Origin: Apostichopus japonicus | Taxonomy: Eukaryota > Echinodermata > Holothuroidea > Aspidochirotida > Stichopodidae | Length of the DNA stretch: 64,000 nt | Assembly (NCBI RefSeq): GCF_037975245.1 | Contig: NC_092565.1 | Span: 18,641,999 to 18,705,998, forward strand | Reading direction: 5' to 3' | In this document: positions 27,728-41,200 of the stretch, one piece after another | Numbering within the stretch: the first letter of the stretch is position 1 | How the letters are laid out: every line of letters begins with the position of its first letter | Position numbers and translations under genes: made by a program | The notes under the pieces: model-generated | Databases searched by the model: none | Seen by the model: only the letters and a program-made list of their open reading frames with translations | What the model was told of the DNA's origin: nothing

Positions 27728-30700
27728 GTAAGCTTACCCGACATTGCAAAAGTTGCACGTTAAAATGTATGACTAACAGTAACACCTAAGTTCTAGGCTA
27801 CTGTACTGTGTTACACGTTAGGCGTTGGGCAGCGGCTACTTCATTTATATGAGTGTACGTAACGCCTCTTCTAAGTTAAGGCAAGGCAAATGCTTATGTC
27901 ACAGTAGCTAACAGCTAACCTATGCAGTAGCGATTTTTAATCCTAGTTGAACTAGGAGTAGGACTTAAAGTATGTAAAGTAACGTTCACCTATCCTTCAA
28001 CAAAATAAACAGATGAATAAAGTAGCCTAGGCTAGTACTGTACTCATACTTTTCGTAGTAGTAAGTTAGGCTATGCTACAGTATATTACAGTTACTGAAG
28101 TTTTGATCTACACAGCCTCGATAAAAACAGTTCAAATTTCTATGGTGATGAAGTAAATGTCATAATTTTTATAATTGACCAGCACATTCATGAATTATTT
28201 TACGCATATACTACTGTACTACTATAGTGGCCTAGGCCTGTTACAGTGTTAGTTGTTCTCCCTACAATTTACAAAAAACATCAACTAGAATTAACATGTA
28301 GTTAGCCCATGATTTATTTTGACCCCAGGCTGCCTGTATATATTACATTCCTATTAAATTTCCTTTTCCTTTGCATAACTTATTCAAGATTAATATGTTC
28401 AGTTCTGAGATAGGCCTGCTGTACATTATTACCTGTTTTGGCTAGACATTTAAATATAATTCGACATGAAGAAGAGGAGCTTAATCTAAACAAGGTCCTT
28501 GTGAACACTTTACTCAATTCCTACCTTCTACAAGATATACTGTACATTCATTTGAAATTAGTACTTTTTTTCAAAAGTGAACTTGTAGGAAAACATGTGT
28601 GATGTCATACAGCAGGTCCATGCACAAGCACAACTAAAAAGTTTTGTTGTTCTTCAAAATTGGTGAGAGTTTGAAACATAATGTGTACCCATTCCAGATT
28701 CCAAACAGCCTGAAGATAAAACTATTTTTGTCATTGCACTATGCACTATTTACATGAATTGACCAATATGCTTGTTTCAAATTCACTTTTGATGCCAAAT
28801 GCATTATTTTAATAACATGAATAAGTGTACATCGTAAACAGTTAACAGTATGTAGAAATTGAATGTAAACCCTCCAAAGTTCCTCTTCAACATGTCAACA
28901 TGAATTTTCTTCTAAACTATCCATTTCAACTGTTGACCGCTGGCACCTTTTCTTCTACTGTCAGACAAAGTATGAAACTAGAAGTTTCAAGATGTTTGGA
29001 TAGTGCTCTGAATGATCTGATATTGATTTGGAATGAAATTGGTATCGAAGAAAACCAACGAGATGACAGGCAGAACGTAGTCCTCCTTCACCTCCAGAAT
29101 CTCTTGGATGAGATGGTCAGAGAAGAAAAAGAGATGAAGAAGAAGTTGTTAGCCAGTGTGGAAATATGTGGCCAAGAAGTAGTCAAACTCAGCGCAGAAC
29201 TGAGAGTGGCTCGTTTTGAGGTATCTTGATTGCAAGCAACCCCTCACCTTGAATTGTGTTTGTTTGTTGTCTTTTTTTGTGAAGTACATTTTTATTAATT
29301 TTTTTATTTATTGTTTTGTGCCTTTAATTCGTTCATGTGACTTGTGAGTAGAGCATCCCTGATTTTGAACATTACTCATGTATTGAAAAGAATAAGTGGA
29401 ATTGTTTAACCTGAAGAATGATTGGAACAAGCCGAACCCTGAAAAAATATGCAAGTATTTCGTTAAGAGAATAGTCTCTTATTTAAAAACTTAGACTTTG
29501 ATTGAAATGACAGCAATGCATAACAAACTACTGTACAGTACTGTAGTGTTGTGCTCTGAACTTCTGTTCTCACATCACTGGTTCAATGTGTGATTGCTGT
29601 TGCACATTGACACTTCTTTAATTAGGTAGGCAATTGTCTAAACTTTTCAATAATAGATTAGTGCCTATCAAAAAAGTACATCTTTCCTATAATATGTCAC
29701 TGATACACCATTCAATTGTTTAGCACTGTGTTTTGTTGGTTTGGTTTTTAACTGCCGAAGCGCAGATAACCCCATGCAGCTTACTTCATATCATATACTG
29801 GGTCTCATGGAAGTACAGTTAAAGGTCTGAGTTGTATGGACCCCAACGATAGCACCCCATCATGAAAAGTTTCTTGAGATTATGTAATCGACCTGCCTTG
29901 GTTGTAAAATTACCTCTTTCTACCAGTTAGTCTGCAACGCCAGCCACATGTTTTTTCTTGTATGAGGGTCTTTGACACTCTTTGTGTGAATGCTGTATGA
30001 TTAACTACACTGTAGACATGAACATATTTCCACACAGTGTTTGCACAAAGAGCCTAATGGTGTTAAGAAGCTATGCAGGCTAATTGTAAAGCCTGAGGTC
30101 GAGTTACGAAAGTGGCAGGTCGATTATGTAATCACAAACCTTTCCTTGCTAAAGCGTGCTATAATTGGAGCCAATAAAACAGATCTTTGAGACCTCTGGG
30201 GTTTGGTCTATTTCTTTACCTGCAATGACACAGCTAAATGAGCTAATCATTCAAATTTGACATCACACAGTAATCGTTTAAATTGTTTCTCTTCTCGCAC
30301 TAATCCTTTCCCGGTTTCTGTAGTTGAAGGCTACACTACCTACTAGAACAAGGCTAGCATTGAACATCAGTGAAGTTTAATAGAGGGAAGAGATAATACC
30401 CTAGTAAATATGATAACCATTTCTCCCTTGGTTGCTCGATATCTGATTTACTTCTTATTTTCACTTTCAAATGTGTTCCATTATGATCATCTAGCTATTG
30501 AGCATAATTGCATAAATTGCATCGATTTATTTTTTTACGTTACATATTTTGTCATTTTTAGCCAGAGGAAGACTTGAGCATTCTGCAGGTCGAAAAGGTA
30601 CTGAGACAAAGAGTAGATGCCCTAAAGAGAGAAAAGAAGGAAAGGATGGACAGGCTAGAGACCCTCCAGAAGACGGAACAATTACTTTGCGACATTTTGT

Positions 30701-33700
30701 CCACAACGCCGATGTACATACCCACTGGTACAGTCCCAACAGATGAACAGTTAAAGTTGTTACAAGAACACATTGAAACCCTTAGGGCTGACAAGGTACT
30801 GTCCAGTTTTTAAAATAAAGCTACAAATCAGCTACAGTAATTGTAAGCTTTCAAAAGAAGTTCTTCAATCTAATTTGGAGTTTACTGGGTTTTGGTGGGG
30901 GGGGGGGGGAGGGCGTAATATTGGCTTCTTTTAATATTGAAAACTTGCATAACTTTTGGAAAATATCATATCAAATATTTTGAGATTTTGGAACAAAGCT
31001 AACCTTGCACATCTTTCAAACATGTAATTCTTTCCTAACTCGCAGCAACAACGGGAAGATACATTCAGAATTGCCAAGAGAAATATACTGGACCTAATGG
31101 ACCTCCTAGAGCAGGAGCCCAACACATCATTTGAACGAGACGTCATCTGTGAAGAAGAGGAAACATTCTCTCTCTCAATGGAGAACATGGACGCCCTCAA
31201 GAGGTTACAAGAAGAGGTAACATTCCTTTGAGACTCTACATGTGTTAATTTATGCTATGCTATGTCAGCAGCTTATTACTTAACCATTGCAGATCTCTTT
31301 ATCAACAGACAATTTCTCTCTGATTCTCTATCAATATTTCCTGTTGTGTGGAAAGATATGGTGTGTTTCTGAATGGTCTTGCAATGTGATAGTAATATAA
31401 CAAAGCCAGCTTGATATAGAAAAACACTAGTATCAATCTCAATTGATCTGCTTTGAAGCTCCCTGTAACCATTTTGGGGATAAATTTTTAATATTTAGTA
31501 TTGTTCAATACTAAAAAAATTCTATAATAGTGCAGACTATAACCTCACCTCAGTCAAGTTTCATTTCAAATAACAGAGACAATTTGGAAAGTTATCATTT
31601 GCTATTTTTCACAACTTAGGTACCATGTCAAAAGTACAGGCATGAGCGAATTCGCGGAATATCCGTGATTTCTTTTCTACCTCGGGGACAAAAACAATTA
31701 TCCTAACACGCTGTAGCATACGCAAACTGGAGCCTATACCGCAATTTTTGCAAAGTTCCGTGATTTTTCATTTACCTCAGGCTCATCTCTGAAAGTAGGA
31801 CGCTGAAGGGGCTGCAGCTTCCTGCAGCCTGGCTGCATAGGACAAAATGGTTTGTGTGCTGCAATTGCACACAGTAGGTAACACATGCCTGAATGGATAC
31901 TTGTTACACCATACTGTTTGATATGGATTCATCCTAGCCGAGCAGGATTTTGCAGCTGCTGCAGCTTTTCTTTTCACGCAGTGCTATATAGTCACCTTAC
32001 ATGAAATTCCTTTGTCAGAAAAGACATAAGGCACTCAGACAACATCAGCAGTACTGAACAAGAAAATGATTATTTATCTATTTGACAGTATGTCCTTGTT
32101 TTTGTGTTACTCAGCTGGAAGTCAAGGACAGAGACAACGCAAAATTAGCAGCAGACATTACTGAAGAGATTGAATCCATTTGGAACAGATTGCAGTTTAC
32201 GGACGGTGAAGCATCCAAGCCGATTACAATGTCGGGTCATAAGCCCAGCGATCTGGAAGTTGTAAGTGGTCACCTTGTCTCATTCCAACATTCAAATTAA
32301 TTTGTGGATTACACATTTTGTTTTTGAAAAAATAAACATGCAACTATTATGCAAGTTTTTCCACATATTTTTCTTTATTTTTTATTTTTAGATATCTATT
32401 CTTATCCTTGACACTCTTTGGATATAAATCAATGTGTGCACTTATCTTTTTACAATTATATACTTTTCCTGGAGCAGTGATATTGCTAATATGCTTAATC
32501 TTAGAAGACAATAAATAGTACAACCCCCATGTTAAATAGTAAGTGGTACTAAGAGTTTTCAAAAGGATATTTGATGTGCTTAATAACAACAGATTGCATT
32601 TGTTAACTTCTCAGGATTCAGTGCTCCTAGAGACTAGATTAAAAGATTTGAAAGCAGTGATAAAATTTTTGTAAAAATATGATGAACAGTGACAGTTATT
32701 TGACTATCTGGCATATTTGGTCGTCATTAGGAAGTTTTAGGCCTGCAGATTAAAAATTTGCTCTTTTTGGTCTTTTTTCATATAATTCTCTTTTGCTATT
32801 TTGCAGCTTCAGTCAGAACTTTCAAAGTTACAGGAACTGAAGAAGGCGAATCTGAAGAAAGTCATCGATGCAACAAGGGAGGAAATCTTCATATGGTGGG
32901 ATAAGTGCTTTTACAGTCGAGAACAAAGAAATGCTTTTGCGGCAGCTTACAACGGTAAACATCAGTCATTCTGTGAGAGAAATAATTTACATTTGAATCC
33001 CTTCTCTTGCTCTTTTTTCTTTCTTCTTTTTGTAGTAAAGTTTTAATATTATTTTACATAGCGATAGCCGATAGGTGACGTGTTCTTTTGTGCATTCTGC
33101 AATCGAGCAGCTATTTACTTTTCATTTCTGGGACTGATGGCGGGTTAACGATATTCGTTTTCCCTTGAAATTTATGCATCCGACAAAGTTTTTGGTAATA
33201 AGATGAAATGATGGTGAACGTTTGTGACCAGCGTTAAAAAAATGCCAGAAAGATAACTGTAAACAATTGTCTTTTCACTATATGGTTTGACATTGTTGTT
33301 TTTGTTACATTACTGTATGCTGCGTTTGTAGTGTAAGGTATGGAAGGGGATGGGGAGGGGGGCTGTTAGGGTTAATGATCTACATGATCTACAAGAACAT
33401 CTGTCTATGATTATGTCCGTCAGACGAATATACAGAGGAACTGCTTCAGCAACACGACGAAGAGCTTGTGAAGGTGAAGAATTATCATGAGGCTAACAAA
33501 ACCCTTCTAGAGTCTGTCAAGAGGAGGGAGGAAATGTGGAAACAGATGCTAGAATTTGAGGTAATATTTGTTAATTTTACATCTTGTAAAGTTCTCATCT
33601 GAAGGTGAAAGTTTTTTATTTTATTTGTTATGAAGTTACCTTCAAACTTGATAAGTATAGGCAGTAGAAATTTCAGTGACTAGACTAGGTGGGGTCTATA

Positions 33701-36700
33701 TTGCTAGAAAGTTACCAACCTCATGCTAGGCTAGGTAGATGGCAGTGCTTAGGTATCACAGAGATCAGCAAGTATCCATGTGAAAAATATACAAACCAGT
33801 AAACTTTTCATTCAAGTGTTGTGATATGTTTCATGAAAAGATATTGACACTGTGTGAATTTGTGATACTGATACACCATAACCATTTTTGATTTTGTGGT
33901 TTAACTTTTGCAAGATAATGTTTACAAGACCTGAGAATTCATTGGTCTTCTTTATAACTCTCCTGGAACAGATTGGTTTTCCACCTTGGAACCGGTGAGC
34001 TCCCGATTCCAAGGAACTGAATGCAACAAACTTCTCTAAGTTCTCTTGGCTGCCAAATGATCTTGTATCTTCCAAGGCACCAAAGGCGTCGTTCGTTCCA
34101 GCCCCCAGAACTGCTGACTGGATCACTGAGTCAGTGACAATTCATGCCCCTGTCGGCCCCTGTAACTAATCATATCCAAATGAAGAGATAAAATGACTAT
34201 TTGCAGTAGTTGTGTGGCATACAGAGCAGTCGAGGTGCCACACAACATGTAGAAATTTTTAATAATGTATTTAAACAAATCCTCTCTGGAATAAACTTGA
34301 CAGAGTTTACCAGCATGTGGCCTTTGGCAGTTCATTTGCTCAGTCTTTATAAAGTTTGCTGGGAATGATTTTAACTATGTGTTTTTTTATCGTTTTTTTT
34401 TTCTTCAGAAAAAAGCAACTGACCCAAACAGGTTCAACAATAGAGGATGTGTATTACTACAGGAGGAAAAGATGAGAGCAAAACTAAACAAAGACTTGCC
34501 TAAGGTATGTAATTAACCCAACGTACCCCTTGAAACATTACAATAACACATCACTAAACAAAGACTTGCCTTAGGTACGTAATTAACCCAACATAGATAT
34601 TGAAACATTAGGATACCCTCTACAAGTTCTTCATACTCCTAATGTTGCACTTTATATGTTTCACTGAGACATGGATTTTCCAGCTGGTGACTCAAGATTT
34701 TTATTTGGATGAATTAAGTATTTTACATAATTATGCCCAAATATTGTAGCCTATTGTTCTCAGTGAAGTTAAAAATTAATTGAGGCCTGCAGTAGTTAAA
34801 AAAATGAAACCTTCTAAACATGGTATGTAAGGCTGAGAAATTTGTCTGTTTCTTATTCTTAATGTAAAAGGTGGAAAATTCAAAGACTAGACTGAGACAC
34901 CATCTGTGGTACTGTGTGTTCTTTATTGTGGATCTTGATGTGTTTGTTACCAAGTCTTAGTTAATCCAGTCTTCCTGAATATAAATGAAATCTACACGAA
35001 AGTCTACCTTGAGAACTGCAGGATTGGCTAGATAAATGATGACGTACACATCTATTTAGCAAGAACGATGCATATATGTCACCATAACACTCGTGGTTGA
35101 ACTGTTAAAGTTAAAGGTTGAAGTTCCCCAATATTCAGCAACATATTCAACTCAGTGAAATAGAGGGAAGTATTCACAATTACATCTTAATGTGCCTGTC
35201 ACATTAGTTTGAGGATGCCTCATAAATCAGTCATCATAGAAAACTCAGTTGAGTCATTTTTGTATTTCTCGTTCTCTTCACACTCCATGGCTGTCCAGCC
35301 TTTTAGTTTTATTGATTGCTAGCAAATAAGTTTCCTTTACAAAGCAACCCTACTTGTCTGTCCATTAAAGCCACTGCTGCTATATCAAGTTCTGATGGAT
35401 AATTATGGTTAAGACCATCCACAAACAGCTTTGTGTCGGTGGATCTTCTATGATTAGTACCGATACCTAGTCAAATGCAAATCATGATGATATCAAATAT
35501 CAGTATCGTAAACTACTAAACTAGATGTTCTTGTTTTTTTTCGTTTTTTCATGTTAAGTGCTCTTTCTTCATGAGTGTAATGTCACAGTTTGGGCAATGA
35601 TGGCAACATTAACTAGGCCAAACATTCCTGCACTTTTAAGCCCTAATGTACCGTGTAGGTTGAGGCTCATAAGAAAAAGGATTTTGACGAGATTCAAAGA
35701 TAGCAATATTAGCGATCATCTTTGAGTCAAATCTTTTGGGTGAAACTGATCTGATATGATATATAACCAAGATGTAGATTAACTATGATTTCATTAGTTT
35801 ACATTTCCATCACATTCCCATATTTCTCGATATTTGTTGATGTTCGTATCAAATTTGTCTTCTTCTCTGCAACTTTTCCAGTTGGAAAAAGTACTCGGAG
35901 ATAAAATTGAGCAGTGGGAGGGGCAGAACGGCACTCCCTTCCTGGTCGATGGAGTTCGATTCGTGGATTACGTGGAGGCTCAATGGGCGGCCCATGAACA
36001 GCATAAGAAAATAGTGAAAGAGCAAAGGGTGAGTATTCCAGATGTAAGGAGCAAAGCAAAACAAGACTCTGCATGGAGGCAGATAAACAAGAAATGATCA
36101 ACGATGTGAAATTTCATGTCTGCAGAGATTATCTGCAACTGTTCACAAGCCAAGATCTTCAAAACTTGTTGCCACTTGTTAATAAATTCTAGTGCATGAA
36201 TATAATGTACACATGTGCTAAAAGCATATTCTCACTGGCATTTTCCTTGGATTAATAGAAAAACAGCATCTGTATATATTGGCTTTTAGCAAATAGATTA
36301 CTTATGCACTGGCAATTTTCTTGAATTAATACAAAAATCAACATGTTTCTTTGCCCGTAAAAAAATTTTTGATGCTTTTTTTTTTCGTTTTTACTGGCAA
36401 ATGGCAAAACCCACTGGCAATTGGGGAGTAAATAGCCTGGATTTCCAGGCCTGCTTGAATTACTGATATAAAAAAAAATTGGTCTGTATAGAGAATTAGA
36501 AAAATTTGAACTATTGGTGATGGATTGTAGAGCAATATTGAACTCATTGGATAGCAGGTACAGTACAAAGAAACATCACTATATGGTAAACATTATAGTG
36601 ATAACTGGAATATTCTCTCTCTCCCCCCCCCCCCCATAAAACAAAAATTGTCAATCATGTTCCAACAACCCCTGCCTTGAACAAAATGGGTGCACATAAT

Positions 36701-38127
36701 ATTTGTTGCCGAGTTTGATGAGCCTATATCAGTTTCTGTAGAAAATAATATTTTCAAATGGTTATGGCATACGGTACTTCTTAGGACAATTTATCATGGT
36801 TTCATATTTATTTCCCCTTTAAGTAAGACTCGGCTGACATAATACATTTTGTTAGTGCTCAGCAGAGTTCAGCTGGCAGTCTCTGTGCTATGATGCAAAT
36901 TTCAAATGAGTTTGTTTTGCCGACCACTGACTCATCATTCCTCCTCGGTTGATCCGATGCAATTCATTCATGTGCAGGTAAAAATGATGATGAAAGTGAA
37001 AATGATATTTTTCCGACTATTATATTCATCCTAGGTAAATGCGAGGAGCAAGGAGACAGAGCATGAGATGAGATGGGGAAGCAAACCTACCACTCCGAAC
37101 AAGAGGCGGTTCCCTGGTACCCCAAACAGAACACCCAAGAGGATGAAAGGGGTAAGATCCCCCTCTGTCCAGAGAATTCCTCGATAACAGGACAGAATCT
37201 TTACAAACACACACACACACACGAAAATAAAACTTTCTTTTTGCTTTGCAAACTTTGCACGGATATTTTGCCATCAAGTTGCGTTATTTTGTTCTTTTGG
37301 AATGTTTGAAACTAACTGATGTCCATTGTCTTCAATTTCAATCATTTAACTGCCATTTTTTCACTTTTCCATATTTATGTTTTATATAGTTTTTATTTTG
37401 TGCTCGATACTTGTATCATTACAACAACCATCAGTTGAATTCTTTAAGGAGGTATTCAGCAATATTTTATTATTCATCCTAATAAATCAATTGTTTTTTT
37501 TTTTCTATTTAGAAGCAGAATATAGCTTATTCTCTCTTCAGCTTGTAAAATTTATTTTTAATTCTATAGACTTGGTATTAATTTTTTTTACATTTTTTTT
37601 TTACAATTGTACAGATATTTATTGTACAGATAAAGTTATGTCATAATTGGACTTGGATTCAGAATTTGACCTACATATTAACCAGATATAATGAAGCCAC
37701 ACCATATCTTACCGCTAATGACTTTTTCTCTTTGAAAAAGATAGCCGTCTTTAGTTGCATGCTAGGCGAATGTATCCAAGTATTATACAACTTCCAACAA
37801 ATGTCTTTATACTGCATAAAAAGCAGCCAAAAAAACAAACTAAGAGATTGAAAAAATGGAATTAATTCATAGTCTGCATGAGTCAGTAGTGGAGGTGGTA
37901 TAAGGTTGTTAGATTTCAACTTATATGTAATAATCAGTAATGTGGAATTTATAAAAAGGCATCATAATTCATAAATAACAAATAAGTAGAGAATAGAAAA
38001 AAGGAGATGATGATTCATAGCATTCATGGAATTGTTATGAAGATGTAAACTGTCAACTTGTATGATGGATTTATCATTCATAACAGCTTTAAAAAGCTTA
38101 TCCCCCCAACAAAAATTATATATACAT

Positions 38128-38174
<47 letters not shown>

Positions 38175-38198
38175 TATATAGATATATATATATATATA

Positions 38199-38249
<51 letters not shown>

Positions 38250-41200
38250 AAAATAGAAAGAAGGAAACATATCATTCAAACAATGATATTAATCATGGAT
38301 ATCTTTCTTTACAGTAGTTGTTTTCTATAAAAAAAAAAAAGAGTCTAAGTTGTCTAGAAATACATCCATGTGGCATTGGTGGTATAGGCATGGAGGTACT
38401 AGACTTAAAGTCACATTTGTAGTTTATTTATCTCATAGTTCCAATCAAAAATGTAGTTTTGTTACATGTAATAGAGTGAGAGGCACACAATAACATTTTG
38501 GAAAGATTGAAGCCCCATACAAGTGAAATACTGTTACGCACCCTCACATGTTCTGCACTTTTGATGTTTGCTGTTTCTTTTCATTTTTTGTTTGGAATGG
38601 TTCTCGCAAACTTTTCTCTTTCCAATCAAAGAAGTACTTTCTTTCGAAAAATAACCGCACTTGACTCTGCATGTCAGATCGAAAAGGTCATTTCTGCATC
38701 TTCTCTTAGCGAGTCTGTTTGGTGGATGCGATTAAATAGCAGTTTGGGAGTATTACATATTCATGAAGCCATGTCTCTATAACTGCTTCTACACTGCTAA
38801 TTTAATCATGCAGACAGAATGGACTATACAGACCACAGAAAAATAGCACACACAGATGTACATTATCAAACAGAATTACAAGAGAAAGAAATGGAGCTAA
38901 ATATTAACCTGTTTATAAATTTCTATCATTCAATAATTGATGTTTTGCATCAGTTTAAAACAATTAACCATGCAACGGACATGAACCCGCACGTTCATAT
39001 TGTAATAAATGATCATACGAAAAGAAAAACCTGTTTGGATTCAAGGTGTATGCTTTATTTGCTGTGAGATTTGACGTCATTTCTTGTAAGAACACAGTTT
39101 TACTTAAAGCCCCCCTTCTAGTTACTAATAGCGTTAACCCTCGCAGCATTTCCAAAGTGTGTCTCTATCATCAAAGTACTGGGTTAATTCCACAGGCTAA
39201 CGGAACAATGGTAGGCTCCCCAAGGCTAGGCTCAACCTCTGTCATGCCTTCACCCCGCAGTGCCGGACGACCACCTCACATGGGGACCAGCTACATGAGA
39301 ACGGTAGGTCTCCAGTCCAAAGCTTGAGAGTGCAGTGCCTTCGCCTATCTGTATATTGGTAGAAAGCTTTCATAGCCAGACATTGTAAGATCTTCATGCC
39401 CATTAGTGATGATTGATTGATTGATATTGATCAATCAACCCCCAGAAACATGTCAGTACTGAACTTTGCTTGCTCCGTCCATACTTGTTTCTCTTTATCT
39501 CTGCGCTGCTTTCGCTCGTCTCTTCCTGTGCAAGTTTTTCTCTATGATCAGGTTTCACATCTATAACATAAATTAAATTTAATCTGCAGCCTGGTTTCAT
39601 TCAGCGCCCAACACCCTCCCCCCCCTCCCCCTCCCCCTCCTCGCCCCATCTTATTTTTTTTTCAAAAAACTATTAAAGTTTCCAGCCTTGTTCATGTCCA
39701 GTTTCAAACCACATGTTTGAAACTGCATTTACATTCTTCAAACTCATCGCCTCATCAAATTTGTTGAAAATTTACAATCAACGATCCCTGTGCATCAGAG
39801 TTATCAAACATCATTCTCTTGCCAAATATAATCTAAATAAATCCATATAAAACTACCAAAAACACTTCTTAATTGTCATGCTGTTGTCCAATTGTGTCTG
39901 TGTCATTTACCAAACGAAGACCTTTACTGTGATGTTTGGGTCAGTCACCGTCAGTGAAGAAAATACCGTCAAGAATGTGTACAACTCTTTTAAGTAATTT
40001 GGGAGTAATCTTTGACACACAAATTTTAGTTATTCTAGGTTGTTAACTTTCCATGGCCTATGTTAATATGGTTGTATAGAATGTAGTTTGACCTATTCAG
40101 AACATGAAAAACATGAATATGAAATGAGAAGCCATGTGTTGTTGATCTTAAAAATAAAAATTTAAAAAAATTCTTTTAGTATATATACAACACCACTCAC
40201 TCACAGTGTGAACAATAAACACAAATTAGTCTCTAAAAGTGTGCAAAGATTTTAGATATCAAGCAAACATTCTATGTTTGCGTTTGGCAAGTTTTCCCAA
40301 TGAAATATCAAATACTTCCTAAATTAAGTAACTGCAAATTGAATTTGTCAAAACTAAGACACCAAGCAAGAATTGTGAAATAAGTTTAAAGGAATCATTC
40401 CACTCAATTCTAAGCATTTCATTGGCCATACACTGTCACATTTCTATTAACCCCATGCAAATATGAAAAACCTTACATATTCTTATTTTATATAATTTCC
40501 TTTGTTATTTGAATTATAACATGATACCTCCAGCTAATTAATAGCATCTTTAGGAGCTTTTAAGTCTAGCCAATTTTCAAATTAATTTATTGGTTGGATT
40601 TTCTTCAGCAATGGTTGGTGACACAGTCTTAATCCCAGTTTAAAACCTTACTGTTTTCATTTTAAAATCAGTCAGACATGCTCTGTCATGTGACTGAGTA
40701 CCTCAAAGGCATTGAAGACTCACCCAAACCACTTGCGGCCATCTGAAAAAGTTAACTTTCTGTTGCTTGCAAGTGACGTTTTGTTCATGTCGCTACAAAA
40801 TGCAGACAGTAATGAAACCTGATACCTTGTTATCTTTATCTAGACCTGAGATGTCCATCGCTGTATTATTTGTACACTGTGCTGTGGGTATTGACCGCAG
40901 CTGTATGTACTGACTGTACACTAGTGTCTAATTACCGACGGTAGCAAGCTGTGTGTGTATTTTCTGGGATCTATGGTGGTGTCTAACACTTCTGTTACAC
41001 CTCATTCGAAACTAGGTCAGATTACCGACATTAGATGTTTCTTTTTGCGCGAGTCTTCACACCCTTTAAGATAGCTTAAATGCTCCATTTGGTGGCCTAA
41101 GCATCAAAAGTGTGCATACCACATTCACAATTCAGTTCTTCTTTCTTGGCGTAAGCCAGTGATTAAATGTGACAGGTTTCCCTGTATTATTACTGTATTG

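Noticed and set aside
38498..38782. 94-codon open frame in PRC1 intron 10, considered as an alternative exon
   Set aside because: No similarity to PRC1 tail sequence and no convincing acceptor/donor pair in phase.
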